Assembly (NCBI GenBank): GCA_947179485.1
Contig: OX359246.1
Location: 22,320,001 to 22,384,000, forward strand
Length of the DNA stretch: 64,000 nt
Source of the DNA: Allacma fusca
Taxonomy: Eukaryota > Arthropoda > Collembola > Symphypleona > Sminthuridae
Direction of reading: 5' to 3'
Part shown: positions 1 through 12,600 of the stretch, one piece after another
Layout of the letters: the number at the start of each line of letters is the position of its first letter
Position numbering within the stretch: position 1 is the first letter of the stretch
Program-made: the position numbers and the translations under genes
The notes under the pieces: model-generated
The model's input: only the letters and a program-made list of their open reading frames with translations
Database searches by the model: none
Told to the model about the DNA's origin: nothing

Positions 1-269
1 GGAAAGTTTGGGGAAGAAGCCATGCAGGACCCACGGAGAGAAAAAGTTGGTGGTAAAGATAAAGAACGATTTATTTGGTAATCTACTAGACTTGTTCAGA
101 CAAGTCATGAGACTTAATGCGGAAAAGCAAAACTTTTCCCCGGACTTTATATATAAGTTAGGGATATATTTATGTATATGTGTAAATGGGGAGGAAGCAA
201 AACAAAAGGAGCAAGTGTGAAGTGAGACACCTGCTCACTTTCCTCTGTCTTTACTTGAGAGAGAAGTTC

Positions 270-325
270 CAGTAGCTCTCTCTCACTCTCTCTCTCTCAC
301 TCTCTCTCTCACTCACTCTTTCCCA
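270..325. repeat. CT microsatellite, interrupted
   Basis: Mostly CT dinucleotides with CA interruptions. A similar tract lies at 611-661. Confidence 0.85.
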
Positions 326-610
326 GAGACTCCAGACACAAGGAAGAAACACCCTCACACTTGTTCCAAATCATTTACGACCGTTCCTTCTTTTTTTTTT
401 TACACATAGAAGTATCTACAGACAGTCTCTCACGTAAAACATAGCCTCAGCCGGTCTCTTCACCTCCCTCCCTAATTCAGCCTCCTTGTAATAGGTCCCT
501 GTAAATTGTGTAGATTGTGTGGTAAAAAATATATGAAAACTTTTCACTACTCCTTTTATCAACCCGACGCTGTAGTAGTCTTACTTTCCAATAGTTTTGA
601 CAAGTAACTT

Positions 611-661
611 CCCTCTCTCTTTTTTCTCTCTCTCTCTCTCTTTTCTCTCTCTCTCTCTTTC
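611..661. repeat. CT/T-rich microsatellite
   Basis: CT runs broken by short T runs. Read on the minus strand it gives a spurious Arg/Glu-rich ORF at 477-746. Confidence 0.85.
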
Positions 662-2067
662 TGTATCTCCACAAGCAATAAGAGTAGTGCTTAGCTCCAC
701 TTCTTAGCGTAAAATACTTTCCTATCACCCTGGACTCTCTCCACAAGCGTACTTACTAAGGACTTAACCCTTTTAAATATACCTATTCAACACTCGACCC
801 ACTATTGATAAATCTCCCAGATCCGCTCCCCAAACATGGACCAATGGCTTTACTACATCCCTTTTCTTCCAAATCTTCAAGGCTTACCTCTTTTTCCCAG
901 CTTTCCTGCTTCTTCCGCTCCTACAATTCCCGCCTTGTACACTTGGATCTGTACCCCTGCCAAGCCAAGTGTACGAAAATGTCTTCCCTTTTGACACAGC
1001 CGACATTTAAAAAAAAAGCAGTAACACTTTAATGTAAATCTTTGGAAACGTCCCACTGAAATATACATATTCAAAATATGTGAATTGTAAAGAATTGTCT
1101 CTAAAAAAAATTAACAAACAATTAAAAAAAATCCAGATTTGAAAGCTTTGAAATAAAATCTTGAGTGATAATTTGAGGGAAAGTTTTTGATTTGAAATAA
1201 GATCGATTAGAATTCAGAATTGCTAGAAAGTGGGGAATAGTAGAAGCCATTAAAATCCGCATGATCCTATGAAATTGAAAAATCTGTCTTCAAAGGGTTG
1301 GGAGATGAGGAGATGAGATCCGTATAGAGGGAAGTAATTAATTAAAATTGAAATTCCAACAATTCTCTGTCCTCACCCTCCCCTCATTCCCCCCCCCCCG
1401 CCCTCAATCCTACGCACGGTCATATGCAAAGAAGTTTGAGCATTCACCTGAGGTCCTGGGATTGTGTAATAGTTTTTGTGGAAGTGAATGCGGGAGCTCT
1501 TGAGCAAGAGAGAGCAACATAACCAAGGGAGGAACAGAGAGTCTAGAGTAGTCCCTCTGACTCAGACAAAAGTAGTTTTAATTAAGCGTTTCCTCAAGTT
1601 TAAACTTTTATTTGACTTTGTCACCTCAAGGTTTCCTCCTCACACTTTCTCTCCCACTCTCCCCCAGTCACATACTTACTTTCCCTAATATAATTCTTCC
1701 TTTTGAGCCTTTGTTTTACCTCAAAATGTTCTCTCTCCATTGGAATGGCTCACATGCGGAAAGACTCTATTAGGGGATTTCCTATTCCATACTCTCTTGA
1801 AGAACTTTATGTGTCGGAAGTGTCTATGGAGGTTTTTGGAGGTTCATATGTAAAAATCCCTGGGAGAAAATGAACCCCCTCTCCTCCTCAACTGCTCAAC
1901 TGCAAATAAAAAGGCTCTTTCACTTTTGTACATTGTCAAGTTAGCCTTTCATAAAAGTACGGGGCCTTGTATGTGAAATAATGAAGCTATTCAAAGTTTG
2001 TTAGGAATTGAGTCTCTCTCTCTCTCTCTGTATGAGGAGAGAAGTCCCTGTAATTTCCTTCCCACTC

Positions 2068-2121
2068 TTTTCTCTCTTTCACTCTCTCGCTCTCTCTCTC
2101 TTTCACTCTCTCTCTCCCTCA
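2068..2121. repeat. CT microsatellite, interrupted
   Basis: CT repeats with CA and CG interruptions. A shorter CT run lies just upstream near 2011-2030. Confidence 0.85.
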
Positions 2122-2869
2122 TCACACCGCTAGACTCTTCTCTTAAGAGAAAAAACTTGAGGATGGTTCACACAAACTTTGCCCCCTTTATTTCCAGGAT
2201 TTATTCAAAACTTAAGATTTTCCCGCCAAAATTTTATTACTTTGCACGCAAAGCAAATTTGGTGCTCCCAGGTCAAATTTTAGTGTTTTAGGGGTAAAAA
2301 AAAGGAGATTTTGAATTTTTTGGAGTATTTATTACTCTCAGGATTTTTAAATAATTGTTTTTGCGAAGAGTGTGCGTCTACGTAATTTTTTGTAGGAAAT
2401 TTTCTGGAGGATTTGGAAATAGAGGAAATGATAGGAGACACCTGGTAGAGGAATATCTGTAGTTGTCCAATTTGAGATGTCACTTCTCTTTAATATTGCT
2501 CCCAGCTCTGAGGAAAGCTCTCTTTGTAAATTTCCCTATCCTTTTCTCTCTCTCTCTCTCATGCCCTTAACTTTACTACCTTGTAATTACATTTCCTTTA
2601 TTATTCAGTCCTCACTCGGCCCAATGTGTAGAGTCGGCTCTCCCTGGCACGCCCGGTAATAGTTAGCGTAATTTTGAGCATTAACTTAAAATTCTATTAG
2701 GCCATTCCATCTTCCAACTGTCTCCGAGAGTACTCTTCCCTATTGCGGACATTTCCCTTATAAATGTAAGGGAATATACATAGATGTATTTTCTATAGGT
2801 AGCAAGTCATCTGGAAACAATTTCTAGAGAATTTTATCTCCTCTCTCTCTCTTTATATATGTATGTACA

Positions 2870-2889
2870 TGTGTGTGTGTGTGTGTGTA
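2870..2889. repeat. GT microsatellite
   Basis: About ten GT units following an ATATATGTATGTACAT tract. Confidence 0.9.
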
Positions 2890-3098
2890 TGGTATTACCT
2901 CCAGGGCTCCTTAGATTCATTACTGGAGCACATCTGCCCTGAATTTTTTATTGCGAAATATTACCCCAGATTTATTCTCCCGTGGACATATTTACATACA
3001 TGGGGAAAATATTAAACTTGTCTTTATTTTTACGGGCATTAATGTGGTAGAGGATTTTTATTTTTCAAACCTATTACTACTAGGAATTGTCTTAGGAC

Positions 3099-3126
3099 GG
3101 AGAGAGTAAGAGAGTTAGAGAGAGAT

Positions 3127-3174
<48 letters not shown>
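3099..3174. repeat. GA microsatellite
   Basis: Interrupted GA repeat, with the purest block at about 3134-3166. Confidence 0.9.
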
Positions 3175-3904
3175 CCCTTGAAATGCATAAAGTTTTTTAG
3201 GAAATTTTATGGCGGGAGATGTGTGAGAGCCCAATTTTAATTAAAGATAAGGCTCTCCGTTAAAACTTTATGGGGATTCCCCCTGGCTTGGGAGATGCAA
3301 AAGTGGGGATGCAAAATGCCAATTTAAACTTTTTATTGCGTCTTTTTGCTCTCCGAAATAAGTATAACATTTCCTGGCCATTTCCTTTTTGTTCCTTCCC
3401 AGGTGCTCACGCGGGGACTCATTGTAAGGGGAGAAGACTTGAGTGAAAATTTAAGGATTTACAGGACTGACCATAAAAACGAATATAAAATCTCTGAATC
3501 ATTGGGACATTTCAGAGAAGTCCGGAAATGTCTTTAGTTTCCCTTGCTATTTTCATGAGGTTGACTTTAAATGAAGCAGTGTTCACTTTTAGTATAGGGC
3601 TTTAATTCTCAATGGGTCATTTTTGAGTTATAAGCACTTTTGTGGGGCGGGTAAGGAGCCAATGGGAGCAGCTGCAGAGGAGCTTGATGACAAGTCTGTT
3701 CAGTGATTTTAAGCGTAAGCAGTCCATTATTTACTGGAGAGGCTCAATTTTGATTCTTAACATTTTGCATATAATTTAATTAAATGTTTTAATTTTGAAC
3801 ATGAAATGAACTGGCTCTTTAAATGAGTCACTTCATCTCTGAGAAATTTGAATCAGCAAAATAAATACCCAAAAGAAGCTTTGCAATGAAGCTGGAAAGA
3901 TTAA

Positions 3905-4090
3905 GAAAATAATTATTATTATTGGAGCTACAAAATTAACAGAATTATTATTGGAGCTACAAAATTAACAGAATTATTATTGGAGCTACAAAATTAAGAA
4001 TAATAATTATTATTGGAGCTACTAATTTCAGGAGAATAATTTAAGCTACAAAAATAAGTCAAATAATTGGAGCTACAAAAATTAGCGGAA
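3905..4090. repeat. 29-bp AT-rich tandem repeat, decaying
   Basis: The core GGAGCTAC recurs at 3924, 3953 and 3982 (29-bp spacing, three near-identical units). It then continues at 4015, 4043 (altered) and 4069 with irregular spacing. The rest of each unit is AT-rich (ATTATTATT and AAAATTAA). Confidence 0.85.
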
Positions 4091-5186
4091 TTTGATTCAG
4101 TGCGTACCACAAATGCTAATAATTAACAATGGGCTATTTGAGTTTTGAATCTGTATTTTTAAGCCTCGTCGAAAAGCCCTGTTTACTGCTAAATTGACTT
4201 CAAGTCAGATTCAGTTATTTGATTATTCTCCGCAAATGTTTATTCATCAAACCAGAAGTTGGTTTTGAGGAAGGCTTTTAATTGCAAATTTAATTTTCCC
4301 TTTGGGCCTTCCAATTGAGCAAGCAATTTAAATTCTGGGCTGTATATCCTCACCATGCCGAAGTAGCGTATAGTATACGTTGGTCAGGGAATCGTAACGA
4401 AAACTTTTTAACGGGCAATTGTAATTTGGAGCTACACACACTGAGAATGGATGCTAAATGTTATGCAAGGTTTTTAGGGAGGAAGTTTTAGCACTTTTTC
4501 AGGTTTTTCACTCCGCCTGGCAATTGAGGAGACTGTATGGGCGAGAGCGTGAGAGAGGAGAAGTTTGAGGAGTACCTACACGTAATGGAAATGATAAGTA
4601 AACATGAGGAATGATTGCTCTAACGTATACTTGAGTCCCGAATCAGACGGACTTTCAGAAGTGAGTTGCGGTTGGGTTTTGGGAGGAATTAAATCCATGG
4701 GATTGGATTAAAATCCAGAATTGTGATGCAATCTGCATAATTTCCATGCAAACTTATGGAAATCATAATGATAGCGTATTTCGTGTGAGAAGGGTTCTGA
4801 AGTATACGTTCCTCTGTCTGGGTTCTGACTGCGTATACAAAAATATATGAGGGTACAGTAAACCCTTGTTGTAGATACTAGAAGAGTAACATTCGAAATG
4901 ACAGTTTCTCACTTTCCCACAAATTTTTAGGTTCAACTAAGAGCTTGCTATTTGAAGGATTTTTATTTTACTGGCAATTTTGTACAAGGCAGTGAAAGTC
5001 TGTTAAAGGGGGGTTTGACTGTAAGGCAAGAGAAGCGAGACTTATATTTACTCTCCCTGGATTAAGATATTATCTCCATAGTGGATATATGTATATTCGT
5101 TCATTAGAAAATCTCGTGTAAAAAAGTTTTTTCCCTCGAACCGATTGGAATGTTTAATTCCTTTCTGTGTTGTAGAAATTATTCGA

Positions 5187-5190
5187 ATAT
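5187..5190. repeat. Target site duplication, left copy (ATAT)
   Basis: ATAT directly precedes the left LTR and is repeated directly after the right LTR (33888-33891). A 4-bp duplication of alternating purine/pyrimidine sequence is typical of Ty3/gypsy elements, especially the errantivirus-like group. Confidence 0.85.
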
Positions 5191-5773
5191 TGTTATGTAT
5201 GGTATTACCCGGATATTGATGTTGTGTGGGTAATACTACTGTAGCCTAGGTTCGGGTGTTCCATCCCCTGAATTCCTGGAATCCGATGTTGTTGGAAACG
5301 CATGAATAAATGGAACTAATGAATTCTGTGTGTAGTTCGTTTTTATAATTTATTGAGCCGATTTATTGTTCCTATACTGATACAATTTACACTGAACAAT
5401 TAACATTTAACACAAATAGAATTTGAAGTCTGAATCTCTTCTTCTCATGAAATCTCCCGATTTCATGTCGCCCCGCTTGCTACCTGTGGAGATCCATCCC
5501 GGAGGGAATGGACTCTAGGTGCGACTCCTCTTGATGTTGCTTGCTTGAAGTCGAGATTAGAACTTGTACTTAATCTACGTATCTTAATCTAAATCTAATC
5601 TTATCCTATTCTTAGTTTATTGTTTATTAAATAATCTGAATCATTTCCTTTCCTTTACTTATGATTATGTTAGGTCAGCGTTTGGTCTCACGTAGCCTCT
5701 GCTTACGACCTTCTAAACTATTTGCTGACTTAGATTATGCTTATTCTACTCTATTTATAATATATCCGTAACA
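5191..5773 (-). repeat. 3' LTR of the giant retroelement
   Basis: A 583-bp direct repeat of 33305-33887; a by-eye comparison finds no difference. In sense orientation it starts TGTTACGG and ends CATAACA. It lies next to the polypurine tract and is therefore the downstream LTR. Several AATAAA polyadenylation signals occur in the sense strand, for example at 5349-5354 and 5362-5367. Confidence 0.97.
5362..5367 (-). terminator. Candidate polyadenylation signal in the 3' LTR
   Basis: AATAAA on the sense strand, with a second copy 13 nt downstream at 5349-5354. The equivalent sites in the 5' LTR are 33476-33481 and 33463-33468. Which one is used is unknown. Confidence 0.5.
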
Positions 5774-5783
5774 TTCCTCTTCT
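5774..5783 (-). other. Polypurine tract (plus-strand primer site)
   Basis: The sense strand reads AGAAGAGGAA directly against the 3' LTR, the expected place and composition for the RNase H-resistant primer. It fixes the orientation of the element. Confidence 0.85.
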
Positions 5784-8368
5784 GGGTAATTGTCGACCTC
5801 GACAATGTCATCTGTCGAAGTTCAAGTTCATGTTACTTTGTAATTATACTAATGTTTTTTATGTTACCTTACTTTGTAGCTATATGTTGGTCGTTATATT
5901 GACTTTGTAGCAAGGTCGTAATGGTATTCATGGGTATTTGTTGTTAAGGCATTTTATACAATTTATCATACATGTTCATCATCATATGTGTGTATACTTT
6001 TGTAATGCTGTACAATATTTGATGGTGTTACTGTTTGTATACTTACGTCTGATAATCAACCATTTTCATCCTTTCATCATTTGCATATACACTATTTACA
6101 TGGAATACATCGTTATTTACATCATTATTTAATTTGATTTCTATTGTTATTTATCGTATCTAAGATTAGAAACATCGTAGCAGAATTGAAAATTTTGTAC
6201 ACATGTTTTGAAAAGAATTTGTTTGTAAAACTGTCTTGACTGCTCTCCAAACATATGAGGAAAGATCAGCAAAGATTACTTGAAGGTAGATATGAAACTA
6301 TTGACTCTTGTTTCTATTCTCATTTGATTTCTAATTTTCTCTGATATTGAATACTAGTTGTTGAAACATTGTGACTACTGTCAGTTACTGCTATTATTAG
6401 GGTAGTGGCCTAATGTATTTTTAAAGGTGTATTTTAATTATTAAGCTTGTAAGGTCCCGTGAGTTTCCTTGTAAAACAATTTAACATGTCACAGACAAAT
6501 CGTTGTGGGGAAAATTTTGTCAAAAACTATGATTGCTCAATATCACTATCAACGGTTTGAAGTGACGGTCTTGAGCGCAGTAGTGTCGCTCTTAAACACA
6601 ATTATTTGAAAAACCGACGCTGAAACCTCCTGAGGTCTCTACAGAAAGTTTGAAGAATCTTTTTATTTTCGCCTGTGAAGTATTTGAGTTGTTTTTCGGT
6701 GGCTAAATTAGGAATTATGTCCTTCTCATGCACAACTGTTGGCAATTTCACCAAATGTGAAAACATCGTGCTCCATGAAGTTCTGTAAGTGGTTCTTACT
6801 ACTCCATAAGACATAAAATCATATTGTACCGTGAACTATTTCCTCAACTGAGATCTGAATGTATTTTGGCGATAATCATAAATATATATATATATACCTT
6901 GATCTGTAAAAATCCTATTTGATGAAATGTGTCGAATTCGTAAGTTAAATTTTCTGTTTAAAAAAATTCCTTTCAGAATTGTGTTTTCTTAATATAATTT
7001 TTGTCTTGGGAAACTATGGAATTTATCAAAGCTAATAAGACATTTGATCTTTTAAGATTTAAAACTGATCCTTTTTATTGGATAAACGAAGTGAATTTAA
7101 TGATTCCGTAAACCTTTTGTCATCTATGATGTGTATTCGCACAGATAGCTTCCGTCTTAGACTTTCAACTCAAAATTGTAAAAAGATGTCAACACTGTTT
7201 GCAATGTGATTCTCGTTGCCTCTTGCACCTCTCGATTCACATTGGACTAGTTTACAACTAACAATCAAATATATCCATTACTGTAATTTTCTTACTTTTT
7301 ATATTTTTATTTAAAGTTCCTCCTACCTATTCGTGGTATATTTTTGTTTATTCTTCTGGTCCCTAGATCATTCATGTAGGCCCTTGGAATAGGTGAAGGT
7401 CCTTGCTCTCAAACGACATTTGGATCTTTCTGATCGGGGCACGTTCATGTCAACTTTTATTTGAAATGCGAAACAATTTTGCAAGTAAATAATTTAGTAA
7501 AAGAACCTGTGTTACAGAAATTCTTTTGAAAGAATCTATCCTTCGGACTTCTGTTTTACTTAGTCTGTCTTTCTAGGTACCTAAAATATTAGCACGTCTA
7601 GGTAAATAGATTTTGTTGAACTGAAGTTAAAAGGTAAACTGATCCTGATCGTAGAGAACTTGCTTATACAGGGTTCTGATTTTTGCTGGAAATTTTGGTA
7701 TCCCGCTCATCCCAAACGATGAGTAGGTTAGAAATTTAATTTTATCCTTCTCATATGGAGTTAAATGACCTAATAAGTCACAAGGCATTACAATCATCAC
7801 TCATTGGCTGTTGAGTGAACAAGCCTCAAGGAATTATGATATTGCCTAAAATTTTTGTTAGAACTGAACCTTATCTTGAAACATTTTTCGTCTCGTTAAC
7901 AAATCAGTGTTTGTTTTGAAAACACAGCCTGACTTGATAGTGTTGATGTCTAATAAAAACCTAATCACTGGAATCAATGAGGTGAAAAGGAAATTGGAAA
8001 GAAAATGGATAATGAATCCATCGAGACACGAAAGATATATTGATTTGAATCACAATCTTTAGACTTTTCTTCTTTTACTCCTATTGGGGATCTGCCTCTT
8101 TAACTAAATTGAACTGCTCGTTCGTTATTTGAACTTTTATTATTTTCATTGCGTTTTTATATTTTTTTGTTGTATATGAACTTGATTTTCTGTCTTTTCT
8201 CTTCCTAACCTTATTCTACTTATAACTACTTATCCTATTATTTTGCTAATACTATCTTATAATTAATAAATATTTTTGAAAATATTTTTCCATACAATTT
8301 TTATGGTTTTGCGTATTTTTCTTCTTTATTTTCTTTCTTGCGTTGTTTCCTTCCCGGTTGGGTCGGTG
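5774..8368 (-). other. Long 3' region of the retroelement, no clear gene
   Basis: About 2.6 kb of AT-rich sequence between ORF4 and the polypurine tract. The only notable sense ORF is 6602-6814 (70 codons, no recognisable features), which I do not call. The motif ACTTTGTA recurs three times near 5835-5910 on the plus strand. A 3' region this long is unusual for Metaviridae and may hold RNA signals. Confidence 0.7.
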
Positions 8369-9115
8369 TTATAGTTGTACGGTTGCTCTGGTTGTGTGTC
8401 GGCTGGCTTGTTGTTGTGTATTGGGCCTCACAATTCTGCATCCGACTAGCTGCTCTATAGAATTTTGGACTAATGCCTGCGTGTCTGCAACATTGTCTAA
8501 TTCTCTCTCATTCGGTTTTTGTTGGTCTGTTTTTCTTTTCTTCATTCGAATTCGGTATAGTATTACTGTGAATATAAATATCACTACTGTGGTAATACAA
8601 CCGAATGAACTAATAATGACTACGGTGTAATCCGTGTCTGATGTTGGAACCTCATTGGATTTCCAATCTATTTCGTTGAATTGTTCCATCCATGGTGGTC
8701 TGCTATCCCTCAGCATCGTGGGCTGTTGATTTTGTATGAATTGGGGTTGTATAAGTTGTTGTTGGGGTTGTAGTAGAGCCATTTGTTGGTTCCTCTCCAT
8801 GATTCTCTGGGCTTCTACGTTTGGGTCGTTCGGGTCATACTGCACTACGGCTAGTTTCCCGTCATCTTTGTGGTGTAGTATGTGTACTATTGGGTCCTTT
8901 TGTGATAGCACTGATGCTGTGATAGCTCCGCTTCCGACGGTTATGGCTGGTACCATGTAATTTGCGAACCATTTTCCGACTTGAGTTCCTAGGGCTGCCA
9001 TCAGTGGTCCTTGCCATGGTTCTGGACTTGGTTGTGCTATCGGCCTGGTTTCGGAAACGTCCATTGCAATTAGAGTTATTGCAAGGCTCAAAAGAATATA
9101 CCACTTGTATTCCAT
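8369..9115 (-). CDS. ORF4: small type I membrane protein, env-like topology
   Basis: This ORF encodes 248 aa from the first ATG (9115); the frame is open further to a TTG at 9166, but ATG is the likelier start and its context (AAGGATGG) is good. Residues about 1-20 form a signal peptide (YILLSLAITLIAM). The lumenal part contains a Gly/Ala-rich amphipathic stretch near residues 50-75 and a Gln-rich stretch (about 105-130). A strong transmembrane segment (VVIISSFGCITTVVIFIF) is followed by RIRMKKRK and a tail of about 50 aa. This is the topology of a single-pass surface protein. No family was recognised, and neither a furin site nor a disulfide-rich ectodomain is visible, so it is not a standard retroviral Env. 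It is the last gene before the 3' region and is probably expressed from a spliced RNA. Confidence 0.8.
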   Translation of the reverse strand: MEYKWYILLSLAITLIAMDVSETRPIAQPSPEPWQGPLMAALGTQVGKWFANYMVPAITVGSGAITASVLSQKDPIVHILHHKDDGKLAVVQYDPNDPNVEAQRIMERNQQMALLQPQQQLIQPQFIQNQQPTMLRDSRPPWMEQFNEIDWKSNEVPTSDTDYTVVIISSFGCITTVVIFIFTVILYRIRMKKRKTDQQKPNERELDNVADTQALVQNSIEQLVGCRIVRPNTQQQASRHTTRATVQL

Positions 9116-9678
9116 CCTTGGAAACTTTGTATCTATTTTTGGTTCCGTATTTTTGAGTAGCCTCAAGTATTTGAGCTCTCCGTGGGGTTTGAGATTATAA
9201 TGAGTACTCTGGTTTAAGAGTCTCTTATTTATATCTGTATATTGTTTGTGTTTTCATCTTCCGATTGCGAAAGAGAATTCTTTTTCTAATTCCGATGTTG
9301 TAATCCGTATGTCCCACTTCCGGTGACATAATCTTTGTTAGTATTTTTATCCTATGAACTCTATGAAATGTGTTAGTAAGTAATTATTTTTGTTTTGTTT
9401 TCTATTTTTGTAATTATTTTTATTTGTTTTTCATTTCTAACTATTCTGTTATGGTGATCATTATGTAACATCCGCCGTAATCCCGATGGTTGATGCTACA
9501 TAAGATCTTAAAAATGTTTTATCGTAGATCATCTCTTGCGAAATAATCTGCACTTTACATTCCCTTCGGGAATTTCTTCCGTCATCAGGTAATTTGGCTT
9601 CTGCTTTCCCCGCTAGTTCTCCTTCTCTTTATACCGTGACCTGGATGGAATGGTCAGGTTGTTATCCTCTGTGACGTC
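9116..9678 (-). other. ORF3-ORF4 intergenic stretch with candidate splice acceptor
   Basis: 563 nt without an ORF of note. On the sense strand, CTCTTAAACCAG (AG at 9210-9209) is a plausible acceptor, and the next AUG downstream is the ORF4 start at 9115. Confidence 0.5.
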
Positions 9679-12600
9679 CTAATCGTCTTCCTCGGACGGC
9701 CCTCTGAGGGTGCCTGTCTCCTCCTCTCCTTCCGCTAGTGTTCGGAATGATATGACTGCGAATCTATTCTCGGATAAAATCTCCGGGTCCCATGTTGCCC
9801 GTTCCGATCTTTCCCATAACTGATCCATTAACCTTCTGTGCTCCACAGGGTTTGTTATGGAAAGATAGCTGGATCTTTGTTGTGTCACTGGGTCTCTCCT
9901 GAGTTCTTCCTGAATAAAATCATGTCCAAGGTCTCGAAAAACTATTTCGATTCCTGTTCGACCTCTGAGGGTTCGTATGAGATTTATTATATCGGGTTCA
10001 TCTGGTCTTCCATCAATGACAACTGATCGCCATTGGGGTGTTTGGAATCGATCTATAGCGCTTGGTACCATATATATTGGTGTTATTCCTGGTCGTCTTT
10101 CATTTCTTGGTGATAAATGATATGGTTTGTAACTTGGTCCGTCTCCACGGTTGCTAATTTGCTCCCGAATCCTGTGAAAATGTTCTCTTTGCCAGATTCG
10201 TATCGTGACAAGTTCGTTTAGGTCTCTGAAAGAACCTGTTCTCCGGGGTTGTCTTAGGGTGGCTACTCCTCCTTTTAGTTTTCTAGCGTATAGGGTAGTT
10301 GGCTTTTGGCCTTCCCCTGCTAGTTTCATTGCGAATATCCAGTCTTCCCATTGTCCTAGTTCTTCTTCTATGTCGTCTATTGGATTGGGTTGACTTCTGC
10401 CGCTTTGGTTCATCGCTCCAAATTGTCGCCACTCCTGAATTGCCTCGTCCTGATGATAAAGAGTTATGAGCCTTTCGGTCATACTCGCAAATTCTTGAAA
10501 ACTTAGCATGTGTATAGGTATACTTGCTAGTTGCTGTAAAGCTTTCTCTCCACGTCCGGTGATGGCGTCTCCTCTCAGTAGGAAACTATTTATCCATATT
10601 TCTTGCTCTCGCCAGGTTGGCTGAGTTCCTATGTCAAACCACATCTGAGTAATCAATCTGCGTAGCTCGGTTCCCGTGAGCCCTTGCATTACTCCTTGAT
10701 GTTCCCGACATGTTAGGTATGTTGGTACTTGGTGATTGTCAATACCTCTTTGACCATTGAACAGTGTTGTCCAAAGTCTCGGTATCATTTCCCCTGGTGA
10801 GATGTTCATGTCTCCTGCCATCGTTTCCAGACGGGTGTTTTCCATTGGTACGTTTCTTCGACTTTGCCCGTATAGGATGAGCAGGTCTCGCTCCCTTGGG
10901 TCTAGTCTGCGATAATCTGTGGGATGGTCCATTGCATCATACAGCAATGCCCTTCTTTCCCGGATTAATTCTCCGTGATTGTTGTAGTCTATTCCTGCCT
11001 GGTGTTCGGCGTATTCTATATTTGATTCGTGAGCATCTGTTCTAGGTTCGCTTAAAGTGCTAAGCGCCCTTCGTAACTGCTCGAGTCGTAGTTGAGGTGG
11101 TTGGGTGGGTTGTTGGTGGATGTCAAGTCTCTCAATAAATGTCTCCCTGTACATTCTGTTGAGCCATCTCACTAGATTTTGCTCTGGACTGTTGGTTGAC
11201 CGGTGTGAGATATTATATGTTGGAAATCTCTCTGGGTCGATGGTAGATTTCTGGTAACAATGAGGACACATGGTGGATCTTTCCCTGGTGTCCATGTTGT
11301 TGCTGAAGTAGTTCGTTCTCCTGGAGTACTGCGCTTCTATCTGGCTGTGGCGTTCGTCTCCGGATATATCTTCCATCACTTGGTCCGGGAATCTTGGCGG
11401 TGGTGAGTGGTCCAATGGGTCATTGGCCCTTTCTACCATCTTTTTCACTTGAAGTCGTACCGGATCCAGTTGGCTGTATAACTGTGTCTTGTTTGGGTTG
11501 GTAAAGATGACCATTTCCGCATCCTCATCTTCCCAACTTGGTGCTACCATCCATCCACGGAGTCCTATGTAAAATGATACGTGAGCTAAATCAACGAATC
11601 TTACATCAGGTGAGTCGGGTTGTGCCAGTGGGTCTTCCGGTGCTGGAGCTGGTGGGTTTTTCTGGCGTTCTTCCTTAAACTCCACCTTTCGTTGACGTTG
11701 TCTAGCTCGTCTGGACTTCATTTTGTCTTCAATGGGTGGTATAGGTTGTCCCGTTATCGTGGATGGTCCGGGTGACGGTGACCTTGATCCTCGTCTGTCC
11801 CTTGTATCGTTAAATATTACAGTCCTAATGGGTGAGTATACTCTAACCCTGGGTCGTTCAATTTCTGGCTCTGGACCTCGTCGTCGTCCTCTATACTGGA
11901 ATGTACAGTTTGGAGCGTTGTCTCTTCCATACAACCTGTCCAACTCGGGTCTACTCCTTCGGATGTATTGTACCGGAATGTCCTTTTGTCTTTGCCAAGC
12001 TTCATGTGCTGCTAACTTGGTCTTTGGTCGTACGGGTGGCTTATGGCCATGTTTGAGTGGGCAGTATTCGCATCTGGTCTGCACCCACTTACTGTCTGTC
12101 TCATTGTCGGACGAACTATCTACTTGATGTTCCAATGGTGGCTTTTCTTCGTCGTCTAAGACTTCTTCCTTGATTACGTTCAATGATGTTCCGGCTCCTT
12201 CTTCTTGAGCTTCCATAGCTTGTTCCGTTGGCACAGCCGGTTCCTCTTCTGAAGCCAAAACCGGTCCTTCTGCTCCCTCTGTCCTTCGTGGGTGGCTTCT
12301 TCCGGGGTCACTCTTCCGTATTGGATCCTGGTTCCCTCCGAAGTCCATTCCGACGGACGTGCCAATATAGATTACCATTCTGAGGGTAAATCGTACAAGC
12401 TGTTGAATAATCCCTGTAGGTCTTCCTGACGATGAGTGAGCCTCCTCTTCCTCGATTCGTGCCAGCATAAGCTGTAGCTGTTGTTTTAAGAATTGTTTGC
12501 TATAACTGACGGGTGACCATGCGTTGGTCGGTCCTACGAATGCATCTCGCCTCTGCCGTTCTCTGGCTGCTCGTTCGGACGTTCGCTGGAAGAGTGGGTG

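Larger units (their letters stand above)
1..5190. other. Left flank, host DNA without recognisable genes
   Basis: No open frame here is long or structured enough to call a gene; the short ORFs seen lie mostly in CT-rich or AT-rich simple sequence. The stretch holds microsatellites and one 29-bp tandem repeat, listed separately. It could be intergenic or part of a long intron; no convincing exon with paired splice sites was recognised by eye. Confidence 0.6.

Noticed and set aside
6602-6814. 70-codon sense ORF in the 3' region
   Set aside because: No structure, no expression signal and no relation to other ORFs; expected by chance in AT-rich DNA.
8862-9104. 80-codon basic ORF overlapping ORF4
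   Set aside because: Could be imagined as a Rev-like protein, but there is only one such ORF, with no recognisable motif; more likely a shadow.
9116-9166. Upstream extension of ORF4 to a TTG at 9166
   Set aside because: Non-ATG start; the ATG at 9115 gives a proper signal peptide directly at the N-terminus.
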